The notes under the pieces were generated by a model. It was not told the DNA's origin. It worked only from the letters and a program-made list of their open reading frames with translations, and ran no database searches. A program made the position numbers and the translations under genes. Source: Clostridia bacterium (GTDB lineage: Bacteria; Bacillota; Clostridia; Oscillospirales; Ruminococcaceae). From it: a stretch of DNA of 15,199 nucleotides. This document shows positions 1 through 7,220 of this stretch, piece after piece (positions within the stretch are counted from its first letter, which is position 1; every line of letters begins with the position of its first letter). Location: NCBI GenBank assembly GCA_003246805.1, contig QKDG01000167.1:1-15199 (forward strand). Reading direction: 5' to 3'.

Positions 1-80
1 TTTTTACCACCATTATAAATGAAAACCAAAAGTATTCCGATAATCGCAATGTCAAAAAACCAAGCTAAATTTTCACCCAT
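1..80 (-). CDS. Probable CvpA-family membrane protein, N-terminal 26 codons only
   Basis: A partial gene reads leftward off the window edge from an ATG at 80-78. The ribosome site AGAGGAGG (plus-strand complement at 89-96) lies 8 bases upstream and overlaps the stop of the preceding gene, so translation is probably coupled. The visible peptide begins MGENLAWFFDIAIIGILLV, continues with FIYN, and ends GGK at the edge. It is a short polar start followed by one hydrophobic membrane segment, with an Asp at residue 10 at the head of the helix. The Asp-plus-helix start running into a Gly/Lys turn resembles CvpA-family (colicin V production-like) membrane proteins. This is an inference from 26 residues. 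Any small polytopic membrane protein remains possible. It is the last visible member of the leftward string. Confidence 0.5.
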   Translation of the reverse strand, partial: MGENLAWFFDIAIIGILLVFIYNGGK

Positions 81-94
81 TGAAGTATCCTCCT

Positions 95-547
95 CTAATT
101 GTCTAAAATTATACTGTTTATTTGCTGTGAACCAAATAAGAAAAGCTGATTTTCTATCAAAGAAAAATCTGTATAGCTTTTATCAAGGCTAATTTCTGTA
201 ATCTTCTCCCCATTAGCCGAATATGAAGCGATACCATCTTTAAAAAGAACATAAATCTTGTTATCAACAATCTCAATGCAAGCAACACTGTCTTCAAGCG
301 CAACTGCTACCGAATTGTCAGCAGAATCAAATATTAAAAGCTGGCTTTGCCTGATTTTTTCATTGCGCAGGACCACCGCCGATAAATCACCCGTGGATTT
401 ATACAGATAAACGTTTTGTGCGAAATTATATGTATACAATATTTCTCCTGACGATGAAACAACGTTATATTGTGTGTCCCCTATCAGAACAATGCTACCG
501 TCAGAATTATATTTTGAATATAGCACCATTGTGTCAAGCTTTATCAA
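95..547 (-). CDS. C-terminal part of a frameshifted DUF5711-like anchored protein
   Basis: This reading frame continues the protein begun in the neighbouring fragment (534-1235) and is probably not a separate gene. Its only possible start near the 5' end is a TTG at 547-545 with no ribosome site. The first residues (IKL) are likely out-of-frame sequence, with true homology resuming at DTMVLYSKYNSDG. The peptide consists of repeated short beta-strand pairs with turns such as YNSDGSI, SSSGEIL, KSTGDLS and SANGEKI. The same rhythm is seen in the upstream fragment (NRDGEV, NRSGNI, NEKGDKI), suggesting a beta-propeller-like ectodomain. Joining the two pieces by dropping one T gives a protein of about 380 residues. 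Function is unknown; DUF5711 is recalled from family knowledge and would need a profile search to confirm. Confidence 0.6.
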   Translation of the reverse strand: MIKLDTMVLYSKYNSDGSIVLIGDTQYNVVSSSGEILYTYNFAQNVYLYKSTGDLSAVVLRNEKIRQSQLLIFDSADNSVAVALEDSVACIEIVDNKIYVLFKDGIASYSANGEKITEISLDKSYTDFSLIENQLFLFGSQQINSIILDN

Positions 548-1235
548 TATTAAAGTTGAATGAATAAAGCTTTGAAATCATCTGCCCGCCCTGTGCGCTT
601 ATTGTTGAAGCAATACAGCCGTTGCTTTTTTTGTTAAAGGCTATATTCAGTATTTTTTCTTTAAGATAAGAATAAAAAATCTTATCCCCTTTTTCATTAT
701 ATATGGTTAATAACGAGGAATATGAATCAGACCTTGAAACAATAGCCACATATCCTTTTGAGCTTATTTCACCATAAACAATTTTATCGGTAATAGTTTT
801 TGTAATAATGTTTCCGCTTCTGTTTTCAACAATAAATTTGCTGTATCCAAGGTCATAAACAAAAAGTCTTCCGTTTTCGGATTTTGTTATGGGGTTTGAC
901 ATTCCATGCTGTTGTGATGAGGATACCTCGCCATCACGATTATACTTTGTCAGATTTGTATCGCTAAGCAATACAACCTTATCATCCAGGGTAATCAAAT
1001 CAAAGCTATTGCCGGTTGCTACTTTTAAAGGGAAGTTCTTCAAAACATCATCTTTATTTACTGAGCTTCTGTATTTATAAAGTATACCGTCAAAAACAGG
1101 CAACCAGTTATTGCGAGTTAAAAACAATATCAACCCTGTTAAAAAAATAAACATAACAATCGCTGCACGTTTAAAAAAATTCTTTCTTTTCTTCTTTTTT
1201 CTTATTTCACGAAGGTCGTTTATTTGAGTCGCCAA
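534..1235 (-). CDS. N-terminal part of a frameshifted DUF5711-like membrane-anchored protein
   Basis: The fragment begins with a basic cytoplasmic stretch (RKKKKRK at about residues 12-18), then one hydrophobic helix at about residues 24-41, then an extracytoplasmic domain of repeated beta-strand pairs with NxxG turns. This is an N-in, C-out anchored protein. I prefer the TTG at 1235-1233 as start because a GGGGGG run sits about 7 bases upstream. A GTG at 1250 gives five more residues but has no visible ribosome site. The frame stops at TGA 536-534 after NIDKA, while the neighbouring frame carries on the same repeat pattern, so the gene appears broken by one extra base. It sits between truA and a probable CvpA gene in the leftward string. 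No catalytic motif is seen and the function is unknown. Confidence 0.65.
   Translation of the reverse strand: MATQINDLREIRKKKKRKNFFKRAAIVMFIFLTGLILFLTRNNWLPVFDGILYKYRSSVNKDDVLKNFPLKVATGNSFDLITLDDKVVLLSDTNLTKYNRDGEVSSSQQHGMSNPITKSENGRLFVYDLGYSKFIVENRSGNIITKTITDKIVYGEISSKGYVAIVSRSDSYSSLLTIYNEKGDKIFYSYLKEKILNIAFNKKSNGCIASTISAQGGQMISKLYSFNFNIDKA
537..577 (-). other. Frameshift zone joining the two DUF5711-like fragments
   Basis: Both frames are open here: the upstream frame ends at TGA 536-534, and the downstream frame is closed above 577 by a TGA at 580-578. The most natural repair is removal of one T in GCTTGAC, which turns the junction into NIDKA-DTMVLY with no residue lost. The stop has a TGA-C context like that of the prfB programmed +1 site, but no Shine-Dalgarno-like stimulator lies just upstream and re-pairing from GCU to CUU is poor. 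A mutation or sequencing error is therefore more likely than programmed shifting. Confidence 0.6.
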
Positions 1236-1264
1236 CACAACACCCCCCACTTAAAATCTAACAA

Positions 1265-1999
1265 TCAATAATATATTTTATTCAGATAAAGACCATGTGC
1301 CGGAGCTGTTCTGCCTGCTTTCCTTCGTTCCTTTGCATTCAAAATATCTTCAATCTGAGAGGATGATATTTTGCCTTCGTTTACAAACAAAAGTGTTCCA
1401 ATCATTATCCTAACCATATTATATAAAAAACCGTTTCCTTTTACAAGTATTTTAACAATTTCACCATCTCTTGTAACTTCACATTTTTCAATTGTGCGGA
1501 CTGTATTGGTACTTGACGAGCCTGATGAACAAAAACTTTTAAAATCATGTGTTCCTACAAAAGCTTTTGAAGCATCGTTTAAAAGCTTTTCGTTTATCGT
1601 AACTCCATATCTGTATGCTCTGTCTTTTAAAAAAGGGTTTTTAAGGTTGCTGTTGTGTATTAAATAAATATATTCCTTGCCTTTGCAGTGATATCTTGCA
1701 TGAAAATCGCAGGAGACTTCTTCACAGGATTTTATCCCTATATCATCGGGAAGAAGGCTGTTTAATGAACGCACTACCCCATTGCAGGTAATGGAATTTG
1801 AGTGCAGAAAATTAAAGCAGTATTCATTTGCGTGAACACCTGTATCTGTCCTTGAACATCCATATATTATTATTTTTTCACCCGTTATTTTTTCAAGAGT
1901 CTCTTCTATAATCTGCTGTATGGCAATTGCGTTTTCCTGCCTTTGAAATCCATGATAGGCAAAACCGTTATAAGACATCATCACCTTGAAATTACGCAT
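1265..1999 (-). CDS. truA: tRNA pseudouridine(38-40) synthase TruA
   Basis: TruA isomerises uridines at positions 38, 39 and 40 in the anticodon arm of many tRNAs to pseudouridine, in the cytoplasm. The 244-residue protein has the usual family length. The N-terminus carries the typical YNGFAYHGFQRQ segment (residues 10-21). The catalytic motif CSRTDTGVHA is at about 48-57, with the nucleophilic aspartate at residue 52. Later family blocks are visible: FHARYHCKGKEYIY, GTHDFKSFC and GNGFLYNMVRIMIGTL. The ATG at 1999 is preceded by AGGAAG. The gene starts 12 bases after ecfT, matching the common Firmicute arrangement ecfA1-ecfA2-ecfT-truA. Confidence 0.97.
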   Translation of the reverse strand: MRNFKVMMSYNGFAYHGFQRQENAIAIQQIIEETLEKITGEKIIIYGCSRTDTGVHANEYCFNFLHSNSITCNGVVRSLNSLLPDDIGIKSCEEVSCDFHARYHCKGKEYIYLIHNSNLKNPFLKDRAYRYGVTINEKLLNDASKAFVGTHDFKSFCSSGSSSTNTVRTIEKCEVTRDGEIVKILVKGNGFLYNMVRIMIGTLLFVNEGKISSSQIEDILNAKERRKAGRTAPAHGLYLNKIYY

Positions 2000-2011
2000 A
2001 TCTTCCTGCCT

Positions 2012-2815
2012 TTAAAAATAAAAATTAAAAATTATTACCAAAGCTAAAAATAATATCGTTAAAGCAAGGGCAATATAATCAATTGTTGAGGTTTTAAGCT
2101 GTTTTAATCTTGTTCGGCCTTCTCCCCCACGATAGCAACGGCATTCCATAGCTAATGCAAGGTCATCAGCACGCCTGAATGCTGAAACAAAGAGAGGAAT
2201 TAAAATTGGAATAAACGCCTTTGACCTCTGTACAATTCCGCCTGTTTCAAGGTCTGCTCCCCTTGCTTTCTGGGCTGACATTATTTTATCAGTTTCTTCA
2301 ATCAAGGTTGGAATAAACCTTAAAGCTATTGTCATCATCATTGCAAGCTCGTGAACCGGGACCTTGATTTTTTTAAGAGGATTAAAAAGCCTCTCAATAG
2401 CGTCTGTCAAAGTTATCGGAGAAGTTGTATACGTCAGTAATGAAGTTCCTGCAATCAGGCAGATTATCCTGACAGCAATAAAAACAGTGAACTTTACACT
2501 CTCAAGGGTTATAGTTATTACCCAGAATTTCAGTAAAACAGTTTCACCAGTAATAAAAAATAAATTCAAAGCTGTAGTAATTATTACAATCGGGATAATT
2601 GGCTTTAATCCCTTGATTATCATTTTAACAGGTATTTGTGACAAAATAACGATAAAAATCAAAAATGCAAAGCCCAGCAATAATGAGTAAAAGCTGGTTG
2701 CAGAAAAAAGCATAACAATGTATAGTGTGGTAAGTATTATTTTCACCCTTGAATCAAGCCTGTGAATTACAGAGTTGCCGGGGAAATACTGACCTATTGT
2801 AATATCCTTAATTAT
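2012..2815 (-). CDS. ecfT: ECF transporter transmembrane component EcfT, non-canonical ATA/ATT start
   Basis: EcfT is the membrane scaffold that couples the EcfA1/EcfA2 ATPases to interchangeable substrate-binding S components for vitamin or metal uptake. From the GTG at 2746 the product is 244 residues, but the family N-terminus lies upstream in frame: positions 2815-2747 encode IKDITIGQYFPGNSVIHRLD followed by SR, joining RVKIIL at the GTG. No ATG, GTG or TTG occurs in that stretch. An ATA at 2815-2813 (or ATT at 2812-2810) stands right after the ecfA2 TAA and 6 bases from AAGGGGGAG, so I place the start there, giving 267 residues. Several hydrophobic helices are present. Both coupling motifs are visible: AQKARGAD (ARG at about 184-186) and ECRCYRGGEG (about 224-233). 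The family call is firm; the start codon is inferred. Confidence 0.93.
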   Translation of the reverse strand: MIKDITIGQYFPGNSVIHRLDSRVKIILTTLYIVMLFSATSFYSLLLGFAFLIFIVILSQIPVKMIIKGLKPIIPIVIITTALNLFFITGETVLLKFWVITITLESVKFTVFIAVRIICLIAGTSLLTYTTSPITLTDAIERLFNPLKKIKVPVHELAMMMTIALRFIPTLIEETDKIMSAQKARGADLETGGIVQRSKAFIPILIPLFVSAFRRADDLALAMECRCYRGGEGRTRLKQLKTSTIDYIALALTILFLALVIIFNFYF

Positions 2816-3676
2816 TTAAATCTCCCCCTTTTGAAGAATTCGAAGGAGTGTCTTCTTTGCATAATCAACAGTATAAATATCTTCATCAATGCTGACGCCT
2901 GCTTGCTTCAAGCGATTAAAAACCCTTGTAATCTGAGGAACGCTTAGCCCCATTTTGGTAATCTCTTCGCTTCTTTTAAATACATTGACAGTATCATCAT
3001 AGCAAAACAGCTTTGATTCATTCATTACAAGAATTTTAGAGACACTTTTTGCAATATCCTCCATACTATGTGAAACAAGCAAAACTGTGTTGCCCTTTTC
3101 CTTGTGATACTCCTTGATTATACCCAATATTCTGTCCCGCCCTTTAGGGTCAAGCCCTGCTGTCGGTTCATCAAGAATTAGCACCTCAGGCTCCATAGCC
3201 ATTACGCCGGCAATAGCAACACGCCTTTTTTGCCCGCCCGAAAGTTCAAAGGGTGACTTCTGCAATAAATCAGAATTTATTCCTACCAGGCGTGAAATAT
3301 CAAATATTCTTTTCTTGATTTCATCATCTGACAGCCCCATGTTTTTAGGCCCAAAGGCAATATCCTTATATACTGTTTCCTCAAAAAGCTGATATTCAGG
3401 ATATTGAAAAACGAGCCCCACCTTAAAACGTATGTCACGAAGTTTTGTTTTTTCAGCCCAGACATCCTCACCATCTATGAAAATTTTGCCTGATGTTGGC
3501 TTTAACAAAGCGTTGAAATGCTGTATTAACGTTGATTTTCCTGAGCCTGTATGCCCGATTATACCGACAAGCTCACCCTTTTGAATTTCTAAACTGACGT
3601 TATCCACGGCTGTTTTCTTAAATGGAGTACCATCACCGTAAACATAGGTCAGATTCTCAGTTTTTATAATTGACAA
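2816..3676 (-). CDS. ecfA2: ECF transporter ATP-binding protein EcfA2
   Basis: This is one of the two ABC ATPases that power energy-coupling-factor transporters at the inner face of the membrane. In the 286-residue protein, Walker A is GHTGSGKST (41-49), the Q-loop glutamine is 91, the signature is LSGGQ (145-149), Walker B is VLILDEP (165-171) and the switch histidine is 203. The GHTGSGKST form of Walker A and the Y-x-Y-G start (YVYGDGTPF) are typical of EcfA2 rather than EcfA1. The start is TTG at 3676-3674 with GGAGG 7 bases upstream. The gene follows ecfA1 by 14 bases. Its last codons contain the ribosome site of ecfT, so the two are probably translationally coupled. Confidence 0.95.
   Translation of the reverse strand: MSIIKTENLTYVYGDGTPFKKTAVDNVSLEIQKGELVGIIGHTGSGKSTLIQHFNALLKPTSGKIFIDGEDVWAEKTKLRDIRFKVGLVFQYPEYQLFEETVYKDIAFGPKNMGLSDDEIKKRIFDISRLVGINSDLLQKSPFELSGGQKRRVAIAGVMAMEPEVLILDEPTAGLDPKGRDRILGIIKEYHKEKGNTVLLVSHSMEDIAKSVSKILVMNESKLFCYDDTVNVFKRSEEITKMGLSVPQITRVFNRLKQAGVSIDEDIYTVDYAKKTLLRILQKGEI
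2822..2830 (-). promoter_or_regulatory. Ribosome binding site that fixes the ecfT start
   Basis: AAGGGGGAG on the minus strand, inside the last codons of ecfA2, ends 6 bases before the ATA at 2815. The spacing is ideal for initiation at that ATA (or 9 bases to the following ATT) and useless for the GTG at 2746, which has only a weak CAAGG immediately before it. This supports a non-canonical start. Confidence 0.65.
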
Positions 3677-3690
3677 AATAAATCCTCCGA

Positions 3691-4551
3691 TTAGCTTTTG
3701 TTATTAATTAATGATAACAAAGCGTTTACGCATTCGTCTTCTGAAATAATCTCTGTGCTGATATTATATCCCAGCTGATTTAGCCCGTAGCATAATTCGG
3801 TAACCTGCGGAACATCAAGCCCGATGCTTTTTAATTTATCAACCTGAGAAAAAACTTTTTCAGGCGCATCATTCAATATAATCTGCCCTTTTTCCATAAC
3901 CACAACACGGTCTGCCTGTGCTGCTTCTTCCATGTAATGTGTTATCAGAATTATTGTAATATTAAAATTTTTATTCAGATATTTTATTGTCTTTAAAACT
4001 TCACTTCTCCCCTTAGGGTCAAGCATAGCAGTAGGTTCATCAAGTACAATGCACTGAGGTCTCATTGCTATTACGCCTGCAATAGCAACACGCTGCTTTT
4101 GCCCGCCCGATAGCCTGTGGGGTGCATGATCTTTATAATCAAACATATTGACTGTTTTTAAAGCATCATCAACACGTCGGCGAATTTCTGCTGGTTCAAC
4201 TCCTAAATTTTCAAGTGCAAAAGCTACATCTTCCTCAACGATTGTTGCGACTATCTGATTATCCGGATTCTGAAAAACCATCCCAACAGACTGACGTATA
4301 TCAAACAGCTTATTCTCATCTTTTGTATTGATGCCATTAACAAAAACCTCACCACTGTCTGGCAATAAAACTGAATTAAAATGCTTTGCAAGCGTCGATT
4401 TTCCACAGCCGTTATGCCCTAAAACTGCTATAAATTCACCTTTGTATATATCAAGTGAAACATTCTTCAAAACTTCTATTTGATTAATTCCAGTTTCATC
4501 TTCATTCTTATAGCTAAAGCTGATATTTTTAACTTCAATAATCTTGTCCAT
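3691..4551 (-). CDS. ecfA1: ECF transporter ATP-binding protein EcfA1
   Basis: First ATPase of the ECF module; it pairs with EcfA2 and docks on EcfT. Numbered from the ATG at 4551, the 286-residue protein has Walker A GHNGCGKST (45-53), Q-loop glutamine 94 in VFQNPDNQ, signature LSGGQ (147-151), Walker B CIVLDEP (167-173) and switch histidine 205. The HNGCGKST form and the VFQNPDNQIVATIVEEDVAF block are typical of EcfA1. I chose this start because AAAGG lies about 9 bases upstream and MDKIIEVKNISFSY is the usual family beginning. An ATG six codons upstream (4569) overlaps the preceding stop as TAATG but lacks a ribosome site. No substrate-specific S component is encoded here, so the module is probably of the shared (group II) type. 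Confidence 0.95.
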   Translation of the reverse strand: MDKIIEVKNISFSYKNEDETGINQIEVLKNVSLDIYKGEFIAVLGHNGCGKSTLAKHFNSVLLPDSGEVFVNGINTKDENKLFDIRQSVGMVFQNPDNQIVATIVEEDVAFALENLGVEPAEIRRRVDDALKTVNMFDYKDHAPHRLSGGQKQRVAIAGVIAMRPQCIVLDEPTAMLDPKGRSEVLKTIKYLNKNFNITIILITHYMEEAAQADRVVVMEKGQIILNDAPEKVFSQVDKLKSIGLDVPQVTELCYGLNQLGYNISTEIISEDECVNALLSLINNKS

Positions 4552-4568
4552 AAGGTTTTTGCCTTTCA

Positions 4569-5438
4569 TTATTTATTAGCCTGCCAGATTGCTGTCGAAC
4601 CACAAGGGAGAGGAAAACCACTCATTTTTACGGGCAGCCCAATTTCATCAGCGGTAATATCGCCCTTATATTTTAGCCCAACGGTTTCAGCCAGTAGATA
4701 TGCCATTACTGACGGCGAAAGCCCTGTTGTATAGCTGTTTAGCAAAAAGAACAATGGTGAGTCACTTAAAACTCCGACACATAGCTTGACAAGGTCGAAC
4801 ACACTGTCCTCAAGCTTCCACACCTCGCCGTTCGGCCCCCTGCCATAAGACGGTGGGTCCATTACTATTGCATCATATTTATTGCCACGCCTGATTTCCC
4901 TTGCTACAAACTTTTCGCAATCATCGACAATCCAGCGAATAGGTTTTTCTGAAAGAGATGAGATACTGGCATTTTCTCTCGCCCAGGCAACCATTCCCTT
5001 TGAGGCATCAACATGGGTAACATGAGCACCTGCCTTTGCACAAGCAAGCGTAGCGCCACCTGTATATGCAAAAAGATTTAAAACCTTAATTTCTCTGCCT
5101 GCCTTGGATATTTTATTCATCATAAAATCCCAGTTTACAGCTTGCTCAGGGAATAGCCCTGTATGCTTGAATCCTGTTGGCTTTATATTAAAAACAATGC
5201 CTTTATAATCTATTGTCCAGCTTTCGGGAATTTTCTTCTTATATTCCCACGCACCGCCCCCCTGATTTGAACGATGATAATGCGCATGAGGAGTATTCCA
5301 CAAGGGCGATTTGTGCTCGCTTTTCCAGATAATCTGTGGGTCAGGGCGGATAAGTGTAATATCCCCCCATTTTTCAAGTTTTTCATTGTCAGAAGTATCA
5401 ATAATCTGATAATCCTGCCAGTCCTTAGCAATTCTCAT
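4569..5438 (-). CDS. Class I SAM-dependent methyltransferase (PF10672/COG1092-like)
   Basis: A 289-residue predicted RNA-type methyltransferase. The SAM-binding motif I is VLNLFAYTGGATL (about 119-131), the motif II region HVDASKGMVAWARENA is at about 142-157, an acidic DD is at 172-173, and the motif IV loop DPPSYG is at 194-199. The DPPSYG loop and Rossmann order match the RlmI/RlmK-like group of rRNA methyltransferases, but the N-terminal PUA domain of RlmI is absent. The first 90 residues are instead a Trp/His-rich region. The precise substrate cannot be read from sequence. The ATG at 5438 shares its A with the glmM stop (TAATG) and has AAGGA about 8 bases upstream. A TTG two codons earlier is less likely. 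Confidence 0.85.
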   Translation of the reverse strand: MRIAKDWQDYQIIDTSDNEKLEKWGDITLIRPDPQIIWKSEHKSPLWNTPHAHYHRSNQGGGAWEYKKKIPESWTIDYKGIVFNIKPTGFKHTGLFPEQAVNWDFMMNKISKAGREIKVLNLFAYTGGATLACAKAGAHVTHVDASKGMVAWARENASISSLSEKPIRWIVDDCEKFVAREIRRGNKYDAIVMDPPSYGRGPNGEVWKLEDSVFDLVKLCVGVLSDSPLFFLLNSYTTGLSPSVMAYLLAETVGLKYKGDITADEIGLPVKMSGFPLPCGSTAIWQANK

Positions 5439-6787
5439 TAACAATTTCCTTCTACAATTACTTGTGCAATTTTATTTGCATATTCTTCAATTTGGCCTTG
5501 AATTTTGCCTTCAAGCATTATTCTTATCAGTGGCTCTGTTCCTGATTCTCTAACAAGAATTCTACCGTCATCACCAAGCTTTTGTGTATAATATTTTATT
5601 GTTTCCTGTATTTTCATATCGCTTTTCCAGAAGCCTTTCTGGTGTGGCTTGATTTTTACATTTACAAGTATTTGAGGATACGCCTGCATTATCTGCGCAA
5701 GCTCAGACATATTCAGTGTTGTATGCGCCAGAATATGAAGCAACTTAACAGCTGAAAGCTGTCCGTCGCCTGTTGTTGACTCATTCAAAAATATGATGTG
5801 CCCTGATTGCTCACCTCCAAGGTTGTATCCGCCCCTAACCATTTCTTCAAGAACATATCTGTCGCCTACACCTGCGGTTGCTACAACAACACCATTGTTT
5901 TTTGCAAATTTAAAAAACCCGAGATTTGACATTACTGTTACAACAACTGCGTTGTGATTAAGCTGCCCTGTTCTTTTCATATAATGTGAAAAAATTGCAA
6001 TCATTTTGTCTCCATCAACAATATTGCCTAATTCGTCAACAGCTAAGCATCTGTCTGCATCACCGTCAAAAGCAAGTCCAATATGGCATCTGTTTTCTAA
6101 TACACATTTCTGCAGCTGCTCCATGTGAGTAGAACCACATTTTTCATTTATATTTGTTCCGTCAGGTTCATTGTTTATAAAAAAGCAGGTTGCCCCAAGC
6201 CCTTTAAAAAGCTTTACAGCCGTGCTGCTTGCACTTCCGTTTGCACAATCTATTGCGACTTTAAGATTTCTGAGGTCGCCTTCAATTGTCTTCATAATAT
6301 ATCTTACATAATCCCACTCAGCATTATTTTCATACACAATACGTCCGATTTCACTGCCTTCTCGCAACTTGATTTCCTCAGGATTATCAAGGATAAGTCG
6401 TTCAATCTCATTTTCAATATCATCGTTTAGCTTGAAGCCTGTATTAGAAAACAGCTTTATTCCATTGAATTCAACAGAATTGTGTGAGGCTGATATCATT
6501 ACGCCAGCGTCAGCGTTATATTTTTTAATAAGCAAGGCAACAGCAGGGGTAGGCACTACACCAAGAATATGTGCATCTGCACCAACTGAACAAATTCCTG
6601 CAACAAGTGCTGCTTCAAGAACATCTGACGAAATTCTCGTATCTTTTCCGATAAGTATTTTTGGCTTGTGGTTTGTAGTTTTTGTAAGAACCAATGCTGC
6701 CGCACGGCCTATCTGCATTGCAGTTTCACATGTCAGCTCTGTTATAGCTATTCCCCTTGCACCATCTGTTCCGAATAATCTTCCCAT
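5438..6787 (-). CDS. glmM: Phosphoglucosamine mutase GlmM
   Basis: GlmM interconverts glucosamine-6-phosphate and glucosamine-1-phosphate, the step before UDP-GlcNAc synthesis for peptidoglycan. The 449-residue protein starts MGRLFGTDGARG, a hallmark of the family. The phosphoserine loop is ISASHNS with the serine at residue 101; the more usual motif ends HNP, so the Pro is replaced by Ser. The metal-binding loop DGDADR has aspartates 241, 243 and 245. The sugar-binding GGEQSGHI and the C-terminal phosphate-binding RESGTEPLIR are present. The start is ATG at 6787, about 8 bases after AAGGAG; upstream in-frame codons have no ribosome site. In many Firmicutes glmM follows cdaA-cdaR; here it sits downstream of ruvB and an unknown lipoprotein, on the strand opposite to cdaA. 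Confidence 0.97.
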   Translation of the reverse strand: MGRLFGTDGARGIAITELTCETAMQIGRAAALVLTKTTNHKPKILIGKDTRISSDVLEAALVAGICSVGADAHILGVVPTPAVALLIKKYNADAGVMISASHNSVEFNGIKLFSNTGFKLNDDIENEIERLILDNPEEIKLREGSEIGRIVYENNAEWDYVRYIMKTIEGDLRNLKVAIDCANGSASSTAVKLFKGLGATCFFINNEPDGTNINEKCGSTHMEQLQKCVLENRCHIGLAFDGDADRCLAVDELGNIVDGDKMIAIFSHYMKRTGQLNHNAVVVTVMSNLGFFKFAKNNGVVVATAGVGDRYVLEEMVRGGYNLGGEQSGHIIFLNESTTGDGQLSAVKLLHILAHTTLNMSELAQIMQAYPQILVNVKIKPHQKGFWKSDMKIQETIKYYTQKLGDDGRILVRESGTEPLIRIMLEGKIQGQIEEYANKIAQVIVEGNC

Positions 6788-6819
6788 AAAAAATCTCCTT
6801 ATATGTTCAATATAAAAAT

Positions 6820-7206
6820 TTACCACTCAAAAGAAAAACTGCCTTTATGATTTTCTGCAATTATTTTTATTGAATATTTTTTGTTTTTTTCGCAATTCAA
6901 AACAAAGCTAATGCTGTCTATTCTATTGCCCTGATATTTTATATCCCCGTTTTCGTCAGTGATATATAAATCGGCCTTGCCGGATTCTGAAACCACATTC
7001 ACATTAACCGAAGAACCAGATATTTTAACTTCACGTTCCACTGTTCCGCTAAGCTGTTCATATTCTATGCTATAACTTGACGAAGTACTATCTTCAACGA
7101 TTTCCTTGCCCTCAAAATTATTATTCACAGAGCTTATGCCTGAATCAGCAGAGCAACCAACAAACAAAAGCAAAATGCCGATAAAAAGTATGGTTAGTTT
7201 TTTCAT
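6820..7206 (-). CDS. Small predicted lipoprotein of unknown function
   Basis: A 128-residue secreted protein. It begins MKKLTILFIGILLLFVGCSA, a lipoprotein signal peptide with a Lys-Lys start, a hydrophobic core and a lipobox ending in Cys18, so it should be processed by signal peptidase II and anchored on the outer face of the membrane. The next 30 residues are Ser/Asn-rich and probably a linker. The rest (about 55-128) is a predicted small beta domain with a GxLYITDENGDIKYQG-like segment, ending SFSFEW; it resembles a compact carbohydrate- or protein-binding beta-sandwich only in general character. The start at 7206 has GGGGGA five bases upstream. It lies 14 bases after ruvB and 32 before glmM, so it is co-transcribed with both. 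I do not recognise a named family. Confidence 0.8.
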   Translation of the reverse strand: MKKLTILFIGILLLFVGCSADSGISSVNNNFEGKEIVEDSTSSSYSIEYEQLSGTVEREVKISGSSVNVNVVSESGKADLYITDENGDIKYQGNRIDSISFVLNCEKNKKYSIKIIAENHKGSFSFEW

Positions 7207-7220
7207 AAAATCCCCCATTT

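Noticed and set aside
2762..2947. Small plus-strand open frame across the ecfT/ecfA2 junction.
   Set aside because: It is antisense to the true EcfT N-terminus and EcfA2 C-terminus and has no ribosome site.
6369..6815. 148-codon open frame antisense to glmM.
   Set aside because: It mirrors the codon pattern of glmM, shows no recognisable domain, and glmM is certain on the other strand.
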